Source of the DNA: a virus | Virus record (IMG/VR): IMGVR_UViG_3300046536_000127 | Location: 1 to 46,656 of that record | Length of the DNA: 46,656 bases | Direction: 5' to 3' (one strand) | Part shown: positions 17,457 through 24,302 of the stretch, piece by piece | Layout of the letters: the number at the start of each line of letters is the position of its first letter | How positions within the stretch are numbered: position 1 is the stretch's first letter | Notes under the pieces: model-generated | What the model saw: only the letters and a program-made list of their open reading frames with translations | What the model was told of the DNA's origin: nothing | Database searches by the model: none | Program-made: the position numbers and the translations under genes

Positions 17457-18808
17457 TGGCTAAGCTCATTCTCCCCGGAGCTTCCCCGCAGCTACTGTGG
17501 GACACCTTCGACTTCATTGGTGACAGCCGCTGCGCCGCCATCAGTTCGACGGTCGGCGGTCAGTTGCACGGCACAGGTGCGACCCATTGGTTCCCTTGGG
17601 TGCGCGCCATGAGCCAGCACAAGTACAAGCTTGGCCTGGCCCTCGGCCTCTCTGGCTATACGACCGACCAGTACATCAACGCCAATCTGGCGCAGGCTCT
17701 CGCGAGCAAGTCCGGTTGGCTGGTGTTCGACAAGCCCTGCATCAACGACTTGGTCGCCAACTCGAACGGCGGCGTCTTCCCGTTCACCAACACCAACGGC
17801 GTTGTCGTTACGACTTCGAACGTTGCGCAGATTGCAGTCGGCAACATCATCGCTGCTGCTACGAAAGCTCTCGCCCTCGGCAAGCGTGTGCTCGTCACCG
17901 CTGAACCTGGAGCGGCGAACCTGCAGACCGCGATGCTGAACCAGTGCTTCCTTGTGTCGGACATGCTGAAGGCGTGGGCCGATGTGACGCCGAATGTCAC
18001 CTACTACGACCCGCGCGCCAAGCTCTGGAACGCTACCGTGAGCACCACGGGCCTTCAGTACAAAGCGAACTTCTCGCCTGATGGCACGCACGCTTATCCG
18101 ATCATGGCTTACACGGAAGCGGTAGACATCAAGCAGATGCTCGATCCGCTCATCATCGGTAACGACAACGCTTCGTTCAACACTGCAATGACGAACGCGA
18201 ACTACGCTCGCGAGATGACGCCTAACCCGCTGTTCAACAACCTGTCGGGCGGTGTGCGTACGACGATTGGCGGCACGGGCCCCGTCCCGGCTGGCATGAC
18301 CATCTCTGGTCTGGCTTCCTCGACCTGCAACATCACGTCTGTGGCAAACGCCAACGGTTGGGGCAACGACATTACGTTCGCATGCACCACGACCGTAGCG
18401 GACTCCATCAAGCTGCTGATCTCGCAGCCGTCAAACGCGCTGTTCACACTGAATAGCTACCTGACGTCTGGCGTCGATGTGGATGTCGCTGCAGGTTCAA
18501 CCAACGCCTACGTTCCTTACCTGACGACCGTGATGGGATCGAACACCAACGCCACCCCGCACGGTGACGCATCGTACGACATGTACTCCAACGTCACCTC
18601 GTGGTTCAGCCCAAGCGCGGCATACTCGATGCGCTATCGCACCCCGAAGGCTCGGCTGCTTGATATGAACCCGACCGCGACGTCGATCTGGTACGTCCAG
18701 TCCCTCGTCAACGTCATCTTCTCAGCAGCAGGCACTCAGACCGTGACGCTTCGTCGTCCGACCTTCAAGACTGGTCTGGTCTACGCCAACGGCGCATTCT
18801 CAGGCTAA
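17456..18808 (+). CDS. Tail protein with SGNH/GDSL-hydrolase-like domain
   Basis: The 450-residue protein shows the SGNH blocks in order. FIGDSR near residue 20 carries the nucleophile Ser, KPCINDLVAN near residue 98 the block III Asn, and FSPDGTHAYP near residue 209 the catalytic Asp/His pair. The second half (from about residue 230) is beta-rich and looks like a receptor-binding or carbohydrate-binding region. A likely role is deacetylating or de-esterifying host surface polysaccharide during adsorption. Signal peptides are absent, consistent with a virion protein. Confidence 0.75.
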   Translation: MAKLILPGASPQLLWDTFDFIGDSRCAAISSTVGGQLHGTGATHWFPWVRAMSQHKYKLGLALGLSGYTTDQYINANLAQALASKSGWLVFDKPCINDLVANSNGGVFPFTNTNGVVVTTSNVAQIAVGNIIAAATKALALGKRVLVTAEPGAANLQTAMLNQCFLVSDMLKAWADVTPNVTYYDPRAKLWNATVSTTGLQYKANFSPDGTHAYPIMAYTEAVDIKQMLDPLIIGNDNASFNTAMTNANYAREMTPNPLFNNLSGGVRTTIGGTGPVPAGMTISGLASSTCNITSVANANGWGNDITFACTTTVADSIKLLISQPSNALFTLNSYLTSGVDVDVAAGSTNAYVPYLTTVMGSNTNATPHGDASYDMYSNVTSWFSPSAAYSMRYRTPKARLLDMNPTATSIWYVQSLVNVIFSAAGTQTVTLRRPTFKTGLVYANGAFSG

Positions 18809-18820
18809 CAAAGGACACCT

Positions 18821-19150
18821 ATGTCTCTCGACCTTTCCAAACTCACTGACGCGATCACCCGCGTCGCCTCTCTGGCCGCCGACCGTGACGCAGCCAAGGC
18901 CGCTCAGGCGGTTGCCGAGGCTTCCGTGGTATCGGCTCAGGCCGACATCGACGCCCTCACGGCCCAACTGGTGGCCGCTGTGAGCACCCCTGCGGAGGCC
19001 GTAGGGCTCGTTGCGGTGGCTGCGGCCCTAGTAGCCCCGGCTCCCGCCGTGGACCCTGTGGCTCCCGTTGTGGACACTGCGCTGCCTCTGGGCCCCGTGG
19101 TCTCCGTGGCCACCTTCCTCCCGGGTGATCCCCGCGCGCCGAAGGCCTAA
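18821..19150 (+). CDS. Coiled-coil plus Pro/Ala-rich protein ending the late operon
   Basis: This 109-residue protein has a strong ribosome site (AAAGGACAC). Residues 5-50 form an Ala-rich heptad-like helix (AADRDAAKAAQAVAEASVVS), followed by a Pro/Val/Ala-rich tail. Its last codons are followed at once by the terminal hairpin of the late operon. The form resembles a small head or tail fibre, but no family is recognised. Confidence 0.7.
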   Translation: MSLDLSKLTDAITRVASLAADRDAAKAAQAVAEASVVSAQADIDALTAQLVAAVSTPAEAVGLVAVAAALVAPAPAVDPVAPVVDTALPLGPVVSVATFLPGDPRAPKA

Positions 19151-19161
19151 ATCGAAAAATA

Positions 19162-19200
19162 CCCCCAAGAATCCCGTAATGGGTTCCTTGGGGGTTTTTT
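19162..19200 (+). terminator. Bidirectional terminator between convergent arms
   Basis: CCCCCAAG pairs with CTTGGGGG around an interrupted inner stem (TCCC/GGG). On the plus strand it is followed by TTTTTT. On the minus strand the same stem is followed by TATTTTT (19153-19161 region). It therefore ends both the late plus-strand operon (stop 19150) and the early minus-strand operon (last stop 19204). Confidence 0.92.
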
Positions 19201-19203
19201 GCG

Positions 19204-19371
19204 TCAGTTGAGTTCCTCGCATTCCGTGTCCACGGTCTGCTCGTCGAGGATGGCCCAGCTATCGTTGCTGTCGGCCGTAGCGAAGGCTGCGTCTCGAGAA
19301 ACAGCCTCAACACGGGCGTCCTCTACAACTCTGCGCCAGCGAATGACGCGGAAGGTTCTCAGGTCACTCAT
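19204..19371 (-). CDS. Small hypothetical protein, last gene of minus arm
   Basis: The 55-residue product begins MSDLRTFRVIRWRRVVEDAR and ends DTECEELN. The ATG overlaps the upstream stop (ATGA). It looks like the short beta-alpha proteins, with a basic R-V-x-R start and acidic Trp-containing end, that are frequent in phage early operons. Function unknown. Confidence 0.6.
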   Translation of the reverse strand: MSDLRTFRVIRWRRVVEDARVEAVSRDAAFATADSNDSWAILDEQTVDTECEELN

Positions 19372-19709
19372 GAGGCAACAGCCGTCACGTATCGAAGCTT
19401 CATCTGTTTGTCGGTCTTCCACTTGTGTGGGTAAGGGTAATCGGAGCAACGCTTGTTGCGCTTCCAGAAGAGTTCGCGAGCAGCGCCCACGGACATGACG
19501 GTGAACTTGAAATGGCTCCCGCCTGCCGCTGTAGACCCGGGGTCCCCAAGCTGCCACTGGCGCACAGGGTCCAATTGGTCCCAGTGCTCTGCGACGTATT
19601 TGGACATCGCATCGTATTCGTGGTCGCTCATAGGGCCGTCGTCGAGCACGTAATACATGTAGGCCGCGACGATGATCTTGCGCGCTGCCAGATCGGGCAC
19701 TAGCCCCAT
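19368..19709 (-). CDS. Protein resembling the N-terminal (Ia) domain of NAD-dependent DNA ligase
   Basis: The 113-residue protein contains AAYMYYVLDDGPMSDHEYDA near residues 14-33. This resembles the Y-Y-x-x-D-x-P-x-S-D-x-E-Y-D pattern of bacterial LigA domain Ia, which binds the nicotinamide mononucleotide part of NAD. No adenylation-domain lysine motif is present, so it is not a complete ligase. It overlaps both neighbours by short coupling overlaps. It could be an NAD-binding regulator, or simply a helical phage protein with a chance motif. Confidence 0.55.
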   Translation of the reverse strand: MGLVPDLAARKIIVAAYMYYVLDDGPMSDHEYDAMSKYVAEHWDQLDPVRQWQLGDPGSTAAGGSHFKFTVMSVGAARELFWKRNKRCSDYPYPHKWKTDKQMKLRYVTAVAS

Positions 19710-20344
19710 TGGTCAGCCATGGCGTTCGCTATGCCCTGATACGTGAGGCTCCGCATCTTCCATCGGTCCTCACCTGGAGGAGCCAGATGGACAGCCTGCT
19801 TCGGCTTGGCGTCGGCCTTCAGGCGCAACGCGGTCCTGCAGTTGTCCCATGTCGCATAGGTCGGCACGAGAGCCGGTAGCTCGCGGAGCCAGAGGCACGT
19901 GGCCTTCTGCTCGGGATCACCGAACATCCAAGGCTGCACAGTCTGCGTCTGCTTCCCGCAGCCGATGCGGTCCTTGGCGTAGCCCAGCATGATGGGGTTC
20001 TCACACGCCACCTTGCCGATGTGCTTCGTCGTCCAGAGCTTCTTGAAGAAGTCTGCACCCCAGCGAAGCTCTTGCCAGCGCTCAGGGTCTGGTCCGTTTT
20101 CCTTCTTGCCGTCGAGGTAGAGGTGCTTCGATGAACTGTTGGAGAGATAGGTGCATGGCGGATGAAAGATACCTAGGTCCCAGTCTCGGTCGAGAATGGT
20201 GAGGACGTCGCCTTGGTAGTGGTAAGGGCTGTCCGAGGGTTCGAGGTCGCACGACCATGCGTCGTGACCTTTGGCTCGGAATGCGTCTCTCACGCGCCCG
20301 CTGAATTCACAGCCGACGAGGACCCGCAGTTTGCGGGAGGGAAT
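19700..20344 (-). CDS. Small cytosine-C5 DNA methyltransferase-like protein with non-canonical start
   Basis: The reading frame encodes LRVLVGCEFSGRVRDAFRAKG (AdoMet-binding motif I), then HDAWSCDLEP and GDVLTI. The catalytic-loop-like HPPCTYLSNSS follows (Pro-Cys, motif IV type), with CENP later. The first ordinary start is the GTG at 20293, which would remove motif I. The frame is open to 20353, where an in-frame TAG stops it. Between the two there is only an ATT (20344) and a CTG (20329), so I extend it to the ATT. About 640 bp is short for a full Dcm-type enzyme; it could be a minimal phage enzyme. Confidence 0.65.
   Translation of the reverse strand: MPSRKLRVLVGCEFSGRVRDAFRAKGHDAWSCDLEPSDSPYHYQGDVLTILDRDWDLGIFHPPCTYLSNSSSKHLYLDGKKENGPDPERWQELRWGADFFKKLWTTKHIGKVACENPIMLGYAKDRIGCGKQTQTVQPWMFGDPEQKATCLWLRELPALVPTYATWDNCRTALRLKADAKPKQAVHLAPPGEDRWKMRSLTYQGIANAMADQWG
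20322..20336 (-). promoter_or_regulatory. Perfect 6-bp hairpin at the 5' end of the methyltransferase frame
   Basis: On the minus strand CCCGCA-AAC-TGCGGG forms a perfect hairpin just downstream of the upstream stop (20346). It lies exactly where the missing start of the methyltransferase would be. It lacks a T tract, so it is not a terminator. It might influence re-initiation or frameshifting. Confidence 0.5.
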
Positions 20345-20345
20345 A

Positions 20346-20927
20346 TTACGCTGCTAGGGAAATGATCTGTGCTTGAAACTTCTGTTGAGGTTGCCGGTCG
20401 TAGCCTTCAGGACTGCGCATCTGCTCTTTGATGCGGTCAGTGCGTGCGGGCTGCTGAAGCTCCAGAATGCGCTCCATCAGCTTCGGTACGCTGTCCTCAG
20501 GGATGATCACCTCGTTGCATCGAACCAGCGGCGCAGCGAAGTGCGCTAGGTCTTCAATGCGGGTGATCTTGCGGTCAGTGAAGCAGGGCTTGGCATCAAT
20601 CGCATTGAAGCCCCAGTCGATACTGCCGTGCTCTTGAATGAACACCTCGCGGCCCATGGCCTGCATGACGATCAGGGGGAAGTCGCACCGAGGGTCATGA
20701 GCGAACCTGTCGAACTCGAACTCGGTCATACGGCTCATGGCGTACAGGCTGAGACGCTCGTGGTGCATCGCCAGCCGCATGCGGTTCTGGTAGACGTCCT
20801 GCTCGGCGCTCAGCTTCCAGCCTGCTTGCTGCAGGCGGTATGTGGTGGTCTCCCATCCCGCCCACTCAACTCGGAGCGGACGGGACAGAAGACGGGCGTC
20901 AGCCGATATCGCGGAGGAGAACGCCAT
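20346..20927 (-). CDS. Hypothetical protein (193 aa)
   Basis: I start it at the ATG at 20927, overlapping the end of the coiled-coil gene, rather than at the longer Ser/Pro-rich extension. It reads MAFSSAISADARLL..., then FEFDRFAHDPRCDFPLIVMQ and FNAIDAKPCFTDRKITRIED. It has a mixed alpha/beta look with a helical C-terminus, and I do not recognise a family. Its stop lies next to the unusual methyltransferase start. Confidence 0.65.
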   Translation of the reverse strand: MAFSSAISADARLLSRPLRVEWAGWETTTYRLQQAGWKLSAEQDVYQNRMRLAMHHERLSLYAMSRMTEFEFDRFAHDPRCDFPLIVMQAMGREVFIQEHGSIDWGFNAIDAKPCFTDRKITRIEDLAHFAAPLVRCNEVIIPEDSVPKLMERILELQQPARTDRIKEQMRSPEGYDRQPQQKFQAQIISLAA

Positions 20928-21069
20928 ACTCGTCGCGCAGGTTGGAGACGATGCGCTCGGCGTCAGCAATCTGCTTCAGCTTGGCCTTGATCTTGGACTT
21001 GGCGGCAGTCGCCTTCTCGTCGCTGAGTTCCTTGAGGGCTTCAGCTTCGACCTTCTTGATGTCAAACAT
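20899..21069 (-). CDS. Small coiled-coil protein
   Basis: The ATG at 21069 (MFDIKKVEAEALKELSDEKA) overlaps the stop of the upstream membrane protein. A longer in-frame start at 21108 has no better site. The 56-residue product is a single charged helix with heptad spacing, similar in style to small phage proteins near lysis or early genes. Function unknown. Confidence 0.6.
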   Translation of the reverse strand: MFDIKKVEAEALKELSDEKATAAKSKIKAKLKQIADAERIVSNLRDEYGVLLRDIG

Positions 21070-21226
21070 TGTTGTCCACGTTCCAGAGGGACTTGAAGTC
21101 AAGCGCAAACCCGATGGGCGCGTTGACGATGTATTCGACGAGCACAGGCAGAGCCACGAGGCACATTACGAACCTGCGGCCATTGGTGCTCTTGATGCGA
21201 GTGACCCACGAGAAGCAGCGGATCAC
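21062..21226 (-). CDS. Small single-span membrane protein
   Basis: A GTG start overlaps the upstream stop (GTGA at 21223-21226). The 54-residue product has a basic N-terminus (VTRIKSTNGRR). One transmembrane helix follows (FVMCLVALPVLVEYIVNAPI), then a soluble C-terminus (SLWNVDNNV). Similar K/R-R-x-F-hydrophobic small proteins are common in phage early operons. Function unknown. Confidence 0.6.
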   Translation of the reverse strand: MIRCFSWVTRIKSTNGRRFVMCLVALPVLVEYIVNAPIGFALDFKSLWNVDNNV

Positions 21227-21417
21227 AGGCGGTCAACCTTGCGGGAAGGCTTGGCTTCCAGCTTGACGGGGGTCGGTTTCTTGACCTCGGTCTCTTCGGT
21301 CTTCTGCTGCTTCGCGATCAGCAACTCTTCGATACGCAGGAGCGCGTCTAGAATCTGCTGTTCGAGGGTGCGTTGGTGGTGCTGTTCGTGTGGGCGTTGG
21401 CGGTCAACTAGGGACAC
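21223..21417 (-). CDS. Small helical hypothetical protein
   Basis: This 64-residue protein has a His/Gln-rich N-terminus (RQRPHEQHHQRTLEQQI). A leucine-rich helix (ILDALLRIEELLIAKQQ) and a basic tail (KLEAKPSRKVDRL) follow. It is coupled by overlap to both neighbours. It could be a small nucleic-acid- or protein-binding helix; there is no family match. Confidence 0.6.
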   Translation of the reverse strand: MSLVDRQRPHEQHHQRTLEQQILDALLRIEELLIAKQQKTEETEVKKPTPVKLEAKPSRKVDRL

Positions 21418-21521
21418 ATGTCCTCCATGAATTCAGTGTGAGCCTGCAGCATCTTGAGCCAGTAGACCCACGGCAGGTAGGCGAGCATTTCGAGGGCGAA
21501 GAGGTCGGCTTCATCAGGCAT
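21408..21521 (-). CDS. Small protein (37 aa)
   Basis: The frame from ATG 21521 to TAG 21408 encodes a 37-residue peptide with the hydrophobic helix LEMLAYLPWVYWLKMLQ. It overlaps the genes on both sides by about 8-10 bases, typical of this operon. The tight coupling is the main reason to call it. Confidence 0.5.
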   Translation of the reverse strand: MPDEADLFALEMLAYLPWVYWLKMLQAHTEFMEDMCP

Positions 21522-21696
21522 AGAGTTCAATCAACCTTGCTTCTGCGGTGACGAGGAAAAGCTTTGCGGCCTGCACGCGAGCGTCGGCCGTGTAGCGTTT
21601 GTCCCACCATCCATCCCTGCGTAGGGCGTAGGTGGGGAAGTCGGCAGGCAAGACGATGTCTCCGTAGGCACTAACCCACAGCGACACCGTTCTCAC
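21514..21696 (-). CDS. Hypothetical protein (60 aa)
   Basis: The GTG start at 21696 overlaps the stop of the upstream small gene. The product reads MRTVSLWVSAYGDIVLPADF and then a helix (ARVQAAKLFLVTAEARLIEL). It looks like a beta-hairpin followed by a helix. Function unknown. Confidence 0.55.
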   Translation of the reverse strand: MRTVSLWVSAYGDIVLPADFPTYALRRDGWWDKRYTADARVQAAKLFLVTAEARLIELYA

Positions 21697-21800
21697 GCGC
21701 GACCTATGGCGTGTATCCAGATGAAGGTGTCGCCTTTGCGCCACCAGCCGGAAGCCAGAAGGCCTTTGACCAACTCAGGGTCTTTGGTGGTGATGATCAT
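21693..21800 (-). CDS. Tiny hypothetical protein (35 aa)
   Basis: The frame ATG 21800 to TGA 21693 reads MIITTKDPELVKGLLASGWW and ends IHAIGRA. It is coupled by ATGA to the lipoprotein gene upstream and by GTGA to the next gene. The composition is protein-like (W/K/D balanced). No family is recognised. Confidence 0.5.
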   Translation of the reverse strand: MIITTKDPELVKGLLASGWWRKGDTFIWIHAIGRA

Positions 21801-22144
21801 TGCTGCGGCCGACAACCAGGTATGAGGTTCAGCGGGAAGATGCACTCAAGCTCGGGCGTGACGACAGAAGGCTCCTCCGCAACATACGGGATTGGAGTTG
21901 GGACAACCTTCGGGCTCGTCTTTGCAACGACACCATGCCGGGAGACGGGACTGTGCACCTTGGGTTTCTGCGGAGACGGGTTGAAGGTAGGCACGGTGAT
22001 CGTCGGAAGCGTAGGTGCGCTTGGGAACGCATCGTGCGCTTGCTGGATGATTTCCGCCGGGGTCGGTTGGACAAGGTAGTGGAAGCTGCAACTGCCAAGC
22101 CATGCGAGGGCTCCGAAGAGAGGGACGATCAGAAGTTTCTTCAT
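21797..22144 (-). CDS. Predicted lipoprotein
   Basis: The 115-residue protein begins with a lipoprotein signal: two lysines, a hydrophobic core (LLIVPLFGALAWLGSC) and a lipobox-like L-G-S-C with Cys at residue 19. The mature part is Pro-rich (PTPAEII, PSAPTLPTITVP, VVPTPIPY) and ends with two more Cys. An outer-membrane lipoprotein made from an early operon could act in superinfection exclusion or receptor masking. A spanin-like role is less likely, as the lysis genes are elsewhere. Confidence 0.65.
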   Translation of the reverse strand: MKKLLIVPLFGALAWLGSCSFHYLVQPTPAEIIQQAHDAFPSAPTLPTITVPTFNPSPQKPKVHSPVSRHGVVAKTSPKVVPTPIPYVAEEPSVVTPELECIFPLNLIPGCRPQQ

Positions 22145-22335
22145 GCAAGCTTGGTGACCTTGTGGCGCTCGACCGGGATGACGCTGGACGTGGCCTTCAC
22201 CACGTAGCAGTCGACGCTGTATTCCTTGGCGGCGGCAACGGCTGCAGCCTCGGTCGCATATTCGGTCGGAAGCCCGTCCACGCTGAGCATGAAGCTTTCA
22301 GTGGTCGCCGGGTCTGCGATGACGAAGTATTTCAT
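22141..22335 (-). CDS. Hypothetical protein (64 aa)
   Basis: I choose ATG 22335 because GGAGAAG lies just upstream; the longer frame is a shadow of the GNAT gene. The product MKYFVIADPATTESFMLSVD... has an Ala-rich helix (TEAAAVAAAKEYSVD) and ends in a beta strand (CYVVKATSSVIPVER). It resembles short phage proteins of unknown role. The stop overlaps the lipoprotein start. Confidence 0.6.
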   Translation of the reverse strand: MKYFVIADPATTESFMLSVDGLPTEYATEAAAVAAAKEYSVDCYVVKATSSVIPVERHKVTKLA

Positions 22336-22778
22336 AGATTCTTCTCCCAATAGCAGGTGTGCCGGAAGCCCCAAGGGTGCTCCGGGGTGAACATGCGGTA
22401 ACCGCACTTGATTAGGTTGTTGGCTGACGAAGGGTTGTCGCTGGTGTCGGTGATGATGCCACGCATGCCGAGGCGTCGCGCTTTCGCTTCACGTACTCTA
22501 ACAAAGCGTCGTTGCAGGCTTTGGCCACGATGCTCTTTCCGCACTGCCGCCCGCTTGAGATAACCAAGCGATTCATCTGCATAAGTTGGTGTGAGACCGC
22601 AGAAACCGGCAAGCTCTCGTCGGCCATCAACTGCATAAGCCAGCCACCAATGACCTCTTGCTGCCTCTTCTGCTGAAATGTTCGGAGCACTGTCTCCGAA
22701 GCATTCGTCGTGAAGCTCTCGGATGACGTCAACGATTTCTTCGTCGAGGCCATCAACCTCACGAACGCGATACGCCAA
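22332..22778 (-). CDS. GNAT-family N-acetyltransferase
   Basis: The 148-residue protein has GNAT motif A near residues 74-92 (YLKRAAVRKEHRGQSLQRRF, with the RGQSLQ acetyl-CoA loop). Motif D (WWLAYAVDGR...LAGFCGL) is before it, and the NxSSxNxxIKxGY motif B follows (SSANNLIKCGYRM). The TTG start at 22778 directly follows an in-frame TAG, so it is the only option. It would transfer an acetyl group from acetyl-CoA to an amine; the substrate is unknown and could be a host protein, toxin or small molecule. Confidence 0.8.
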   Translation of the reverse strand: MAYRVREVDGLDEEIVDVIRELHDECFGDSAPNISAEEAARGHWWLAYAVDGRRELAGFCGLTPTYADESLGYLKRAAVRKEHRGQSLQRRFVRVREAKARRLGMRGIITDTSDNPSSANNLIKCGYRMFTPEHPWGFRHTCYWEKNL

Positions 22779-22944
22779 CTAGCAGGCTCGGGTCAGTGAT
22801 GTCGTCAGCCGTTGCACGCCGGTAGTCGTTCTTCCAGACGCACACGCCATTGGGCTGAGCCGCGAAGTAGCTGTAGCCCACTTCAAGCACGAGGCCATCA
22901 GGCGTCACGCGGAAGCGATGGGACCCGTTGCGCTCAGACGTCAT
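22759..22944 (-). CDS. Hypothetical protein (61 aa)
   Basis: Start ATG 22944 is preceded by GGAGAG and overlaps the upstream gene by 11 bases. The product reads MTSERNGSHRFRVTPDGLVL and then FAAQPNGVCVWKNDYRRATA, a small beta-rich fold. Its 3' end overlaps the GNAT start. Function unknown. Confidence 0.6.
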   Translation of the reverse strand: MTSERNGSHRFRVTPDGLVLEVGYSYFAAQPNGVCVWKNDYRRATADDITDPSLLVGVSRS

Positions 22945-23191
22945 GGAAGGTGCTCTCCACGGTGATCTTGTTCTCACCCTTCGCGACCGTCTTCACGATG
23001 ACGACCGAGTTGATGTTGTAGCGCCCGCCGTCGTCCTGCAGATACATGTAGGCGTCGGCCTGCGCAGCTTCCTTGGTGGCGAACGGCCCTGCGAACGCAT
23101 GGTCGCCCGGGGACATGTGCCAGAACTCACCGAAGGTCACCGTGGAGCTTTCGCCCTCGATCACGGCGTTGGGGGATTGGATGTCAGTCAT
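22934..23191 (-). CDS. Hypothetical protein (85 aa)
   Basis: The ATG overlaps the RNA ligase stop (ATGA). The product includes FGEFWHMSPGDHAFAGPFAT and an Ala-rich helix (KEAAQADAYMYLQ), with beta strands at the end (INSVVIVKTVAKG). Compact and protein-like, no family recognised. Part of the nucleotide/RNA block. Confidence 0.65.
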   Translation of the reverse strand: MTDIQSPNAVIEGESSTVTFGEFWHMSPGDHAFAGPFATKEAAQADAYMYLQDDGGRYNINSVVIVKTVAKGENKITVESTFHDV

Positions 23192-23787
23192 GCTGCTTCC
23201 TTGTGTTTGTCGTCGAATGTCTTCTTGAACTGCGTGCGGGACGCCTGATGGTAGACGACGATGCCCTCGGGGTTCATGAAGCCGGGGACGGCCTTGGAGC
23301 CATCACGGCTCAGGCGATACATCACGTCTTCGATGACGCTCGTCGAGAACTCGCCATGATGGAGAACAGGCACCACCTCGACGCACGACGGACGCGGACG
23401 CTCCGCAGGCCAGCGGCTGGTATCGAAGAGAGCGAAGCGCTTCTCAGGGAGACCGTAGCTCCGCTGGATGCCGTTGCCATACCACTCACCGAAGTGACGT
23501 CCCTCGCCTAGCTCGACGAGGTCGGGATGATCCGACACCCACTGAGCAAAGCCGTAGTTGTCCGTCTTCTTACCTGGAGTGATCAGGCGCGTGCGGGAGC
23601 CGACGTAGATATGCTTCGACCCTACCGTCAGAACGGGCTCGGTCTGGGCGACGTCTTCGTACTCTTCGCCTTCAAGCGTGTCGGGATCGACGATGTAGAT
23701 TTGAGCATTGGTGCCATCGAGCTTCTCGGTGATGACACACCCGCGAGAGAGCCTCGCGAGCTTGGGAAACGGTTGGAAGATGCTCAC
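23188..23787 (-). CDS. RNA ligase (nucleotidyltransferase superfamily)
   Basis: The 199-residue protein carries the ligase motifs in order: motif I EKLDGTNAQI (Lys22 is the predicted adenylylation site), then GSRTR (Ia-like) and FGEWYG (III). Next come RFALFD (IIIa-like), EGIVVYH (IV) and QFKKTF (V). This is the compact form of the RNA_ligase family seen in phages and bacteria that seals RNA ends using ATP. The gene overlaps the nucleotidyltransferase gene by ATGA, suggesting coupled RNA repair or capping. A DNA-sealing role cannot be excluded. Confidence 0.85.
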   Translation of the reverse strand: MSIFQPFPKLARLSRGCVITEKLDGTNAQIYIVDPDTLEGEEYEDVAQTEPVLTVGSKHIYVGSRTRLITPGKKTDNYGFAQWVSDHPDLVELGEGRHFGEWYGNGIQRSYGLPEKRFALFDTSRWPAERPRPSCVEVVPVLHHGEFSTSVIEDVMYRLSRDGSKAVPGFMNPEGIVVYHQASRTQFKKTFDDKHKEAA

Positions 23788-24302
23788 TTAACGATAGACC
23801 ATCCGGGGTATTTGCGGGAGAGACGAGCGAACCGCTCCAGCGAATACTTGCGCTGCAGTTCGGTCTGGTAGCCACGCAGGGTGAAGGTCTCGTTCTGTTG
23901 GTCGATCTGGTAGCGCTGTGCCTTAATCAGGTTCTTGCCGTCCCAGCCAATCGCGCAGATGCCGAAGTCGAAGCGCTCAAGCTGGGCCTCAAGGTCACAA
24001 CGACCGTAGACCTCAATGACGTTGACCGGCAGCGAGTGCTTCCGTTCGAAGTAGCTGCAGCACATAACGCTGCTGTCCAGCGTCATGTAGGCTTGGTCGA
24101 GCGTCTTGGTTCGAACGTATCCTGCATCGAGAAGCGCGGCGTAGGCGTTCCCAGCGTAACGATTACCGACGAACACGTCGATATCGTTGATCGTCCTGTC
24201 GTTGTCAGCGTCTCGCAGACAGCCACCAGCGATGACGGCGTCGTTAGCAAAGTTCTTCTTCACGAGGTCGAGGACCTGACGGGCCTCTTGGGGGATATTC
24301 AT
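23784..24302 (-). CDS. Nucleotidyltransferase-fold protein (poly(A)/CCA-like head)
   Basis: The 172-residue protein has AVIAGGCLRDADNDRTINDI with D40-I-D42 (G26-G27 helix turn, then D-x-D), the nucleotidyltransferase signature of class II CCA-adding and poly(A) polymerase heads. A later helix-rich part has FDFGICAIGWD. It lacks the long C-terminal domains of a full CCA-adding enzyme. Immediately coupled to the RNA ligase, it may add nucleotides to damaged RNA 3' ends before ligation; that is inference. Confidence 0.7.
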   Translation of the reverse strand: MNIPQEARQVLDLVKKNFANDAVIAGGCLRDADNDRTINDIDVFVGNRYAGNAYAALLDAGYVRTKTLDQAYMTLDSSVMCCSYFERKHSLPVNVIEVYGRCDLEAQLERFDFGICAIGWDGKNLIKAQRYQIDQQNETFTLRGYQTELQRKYSLERFARLSRKYPGWSIVK

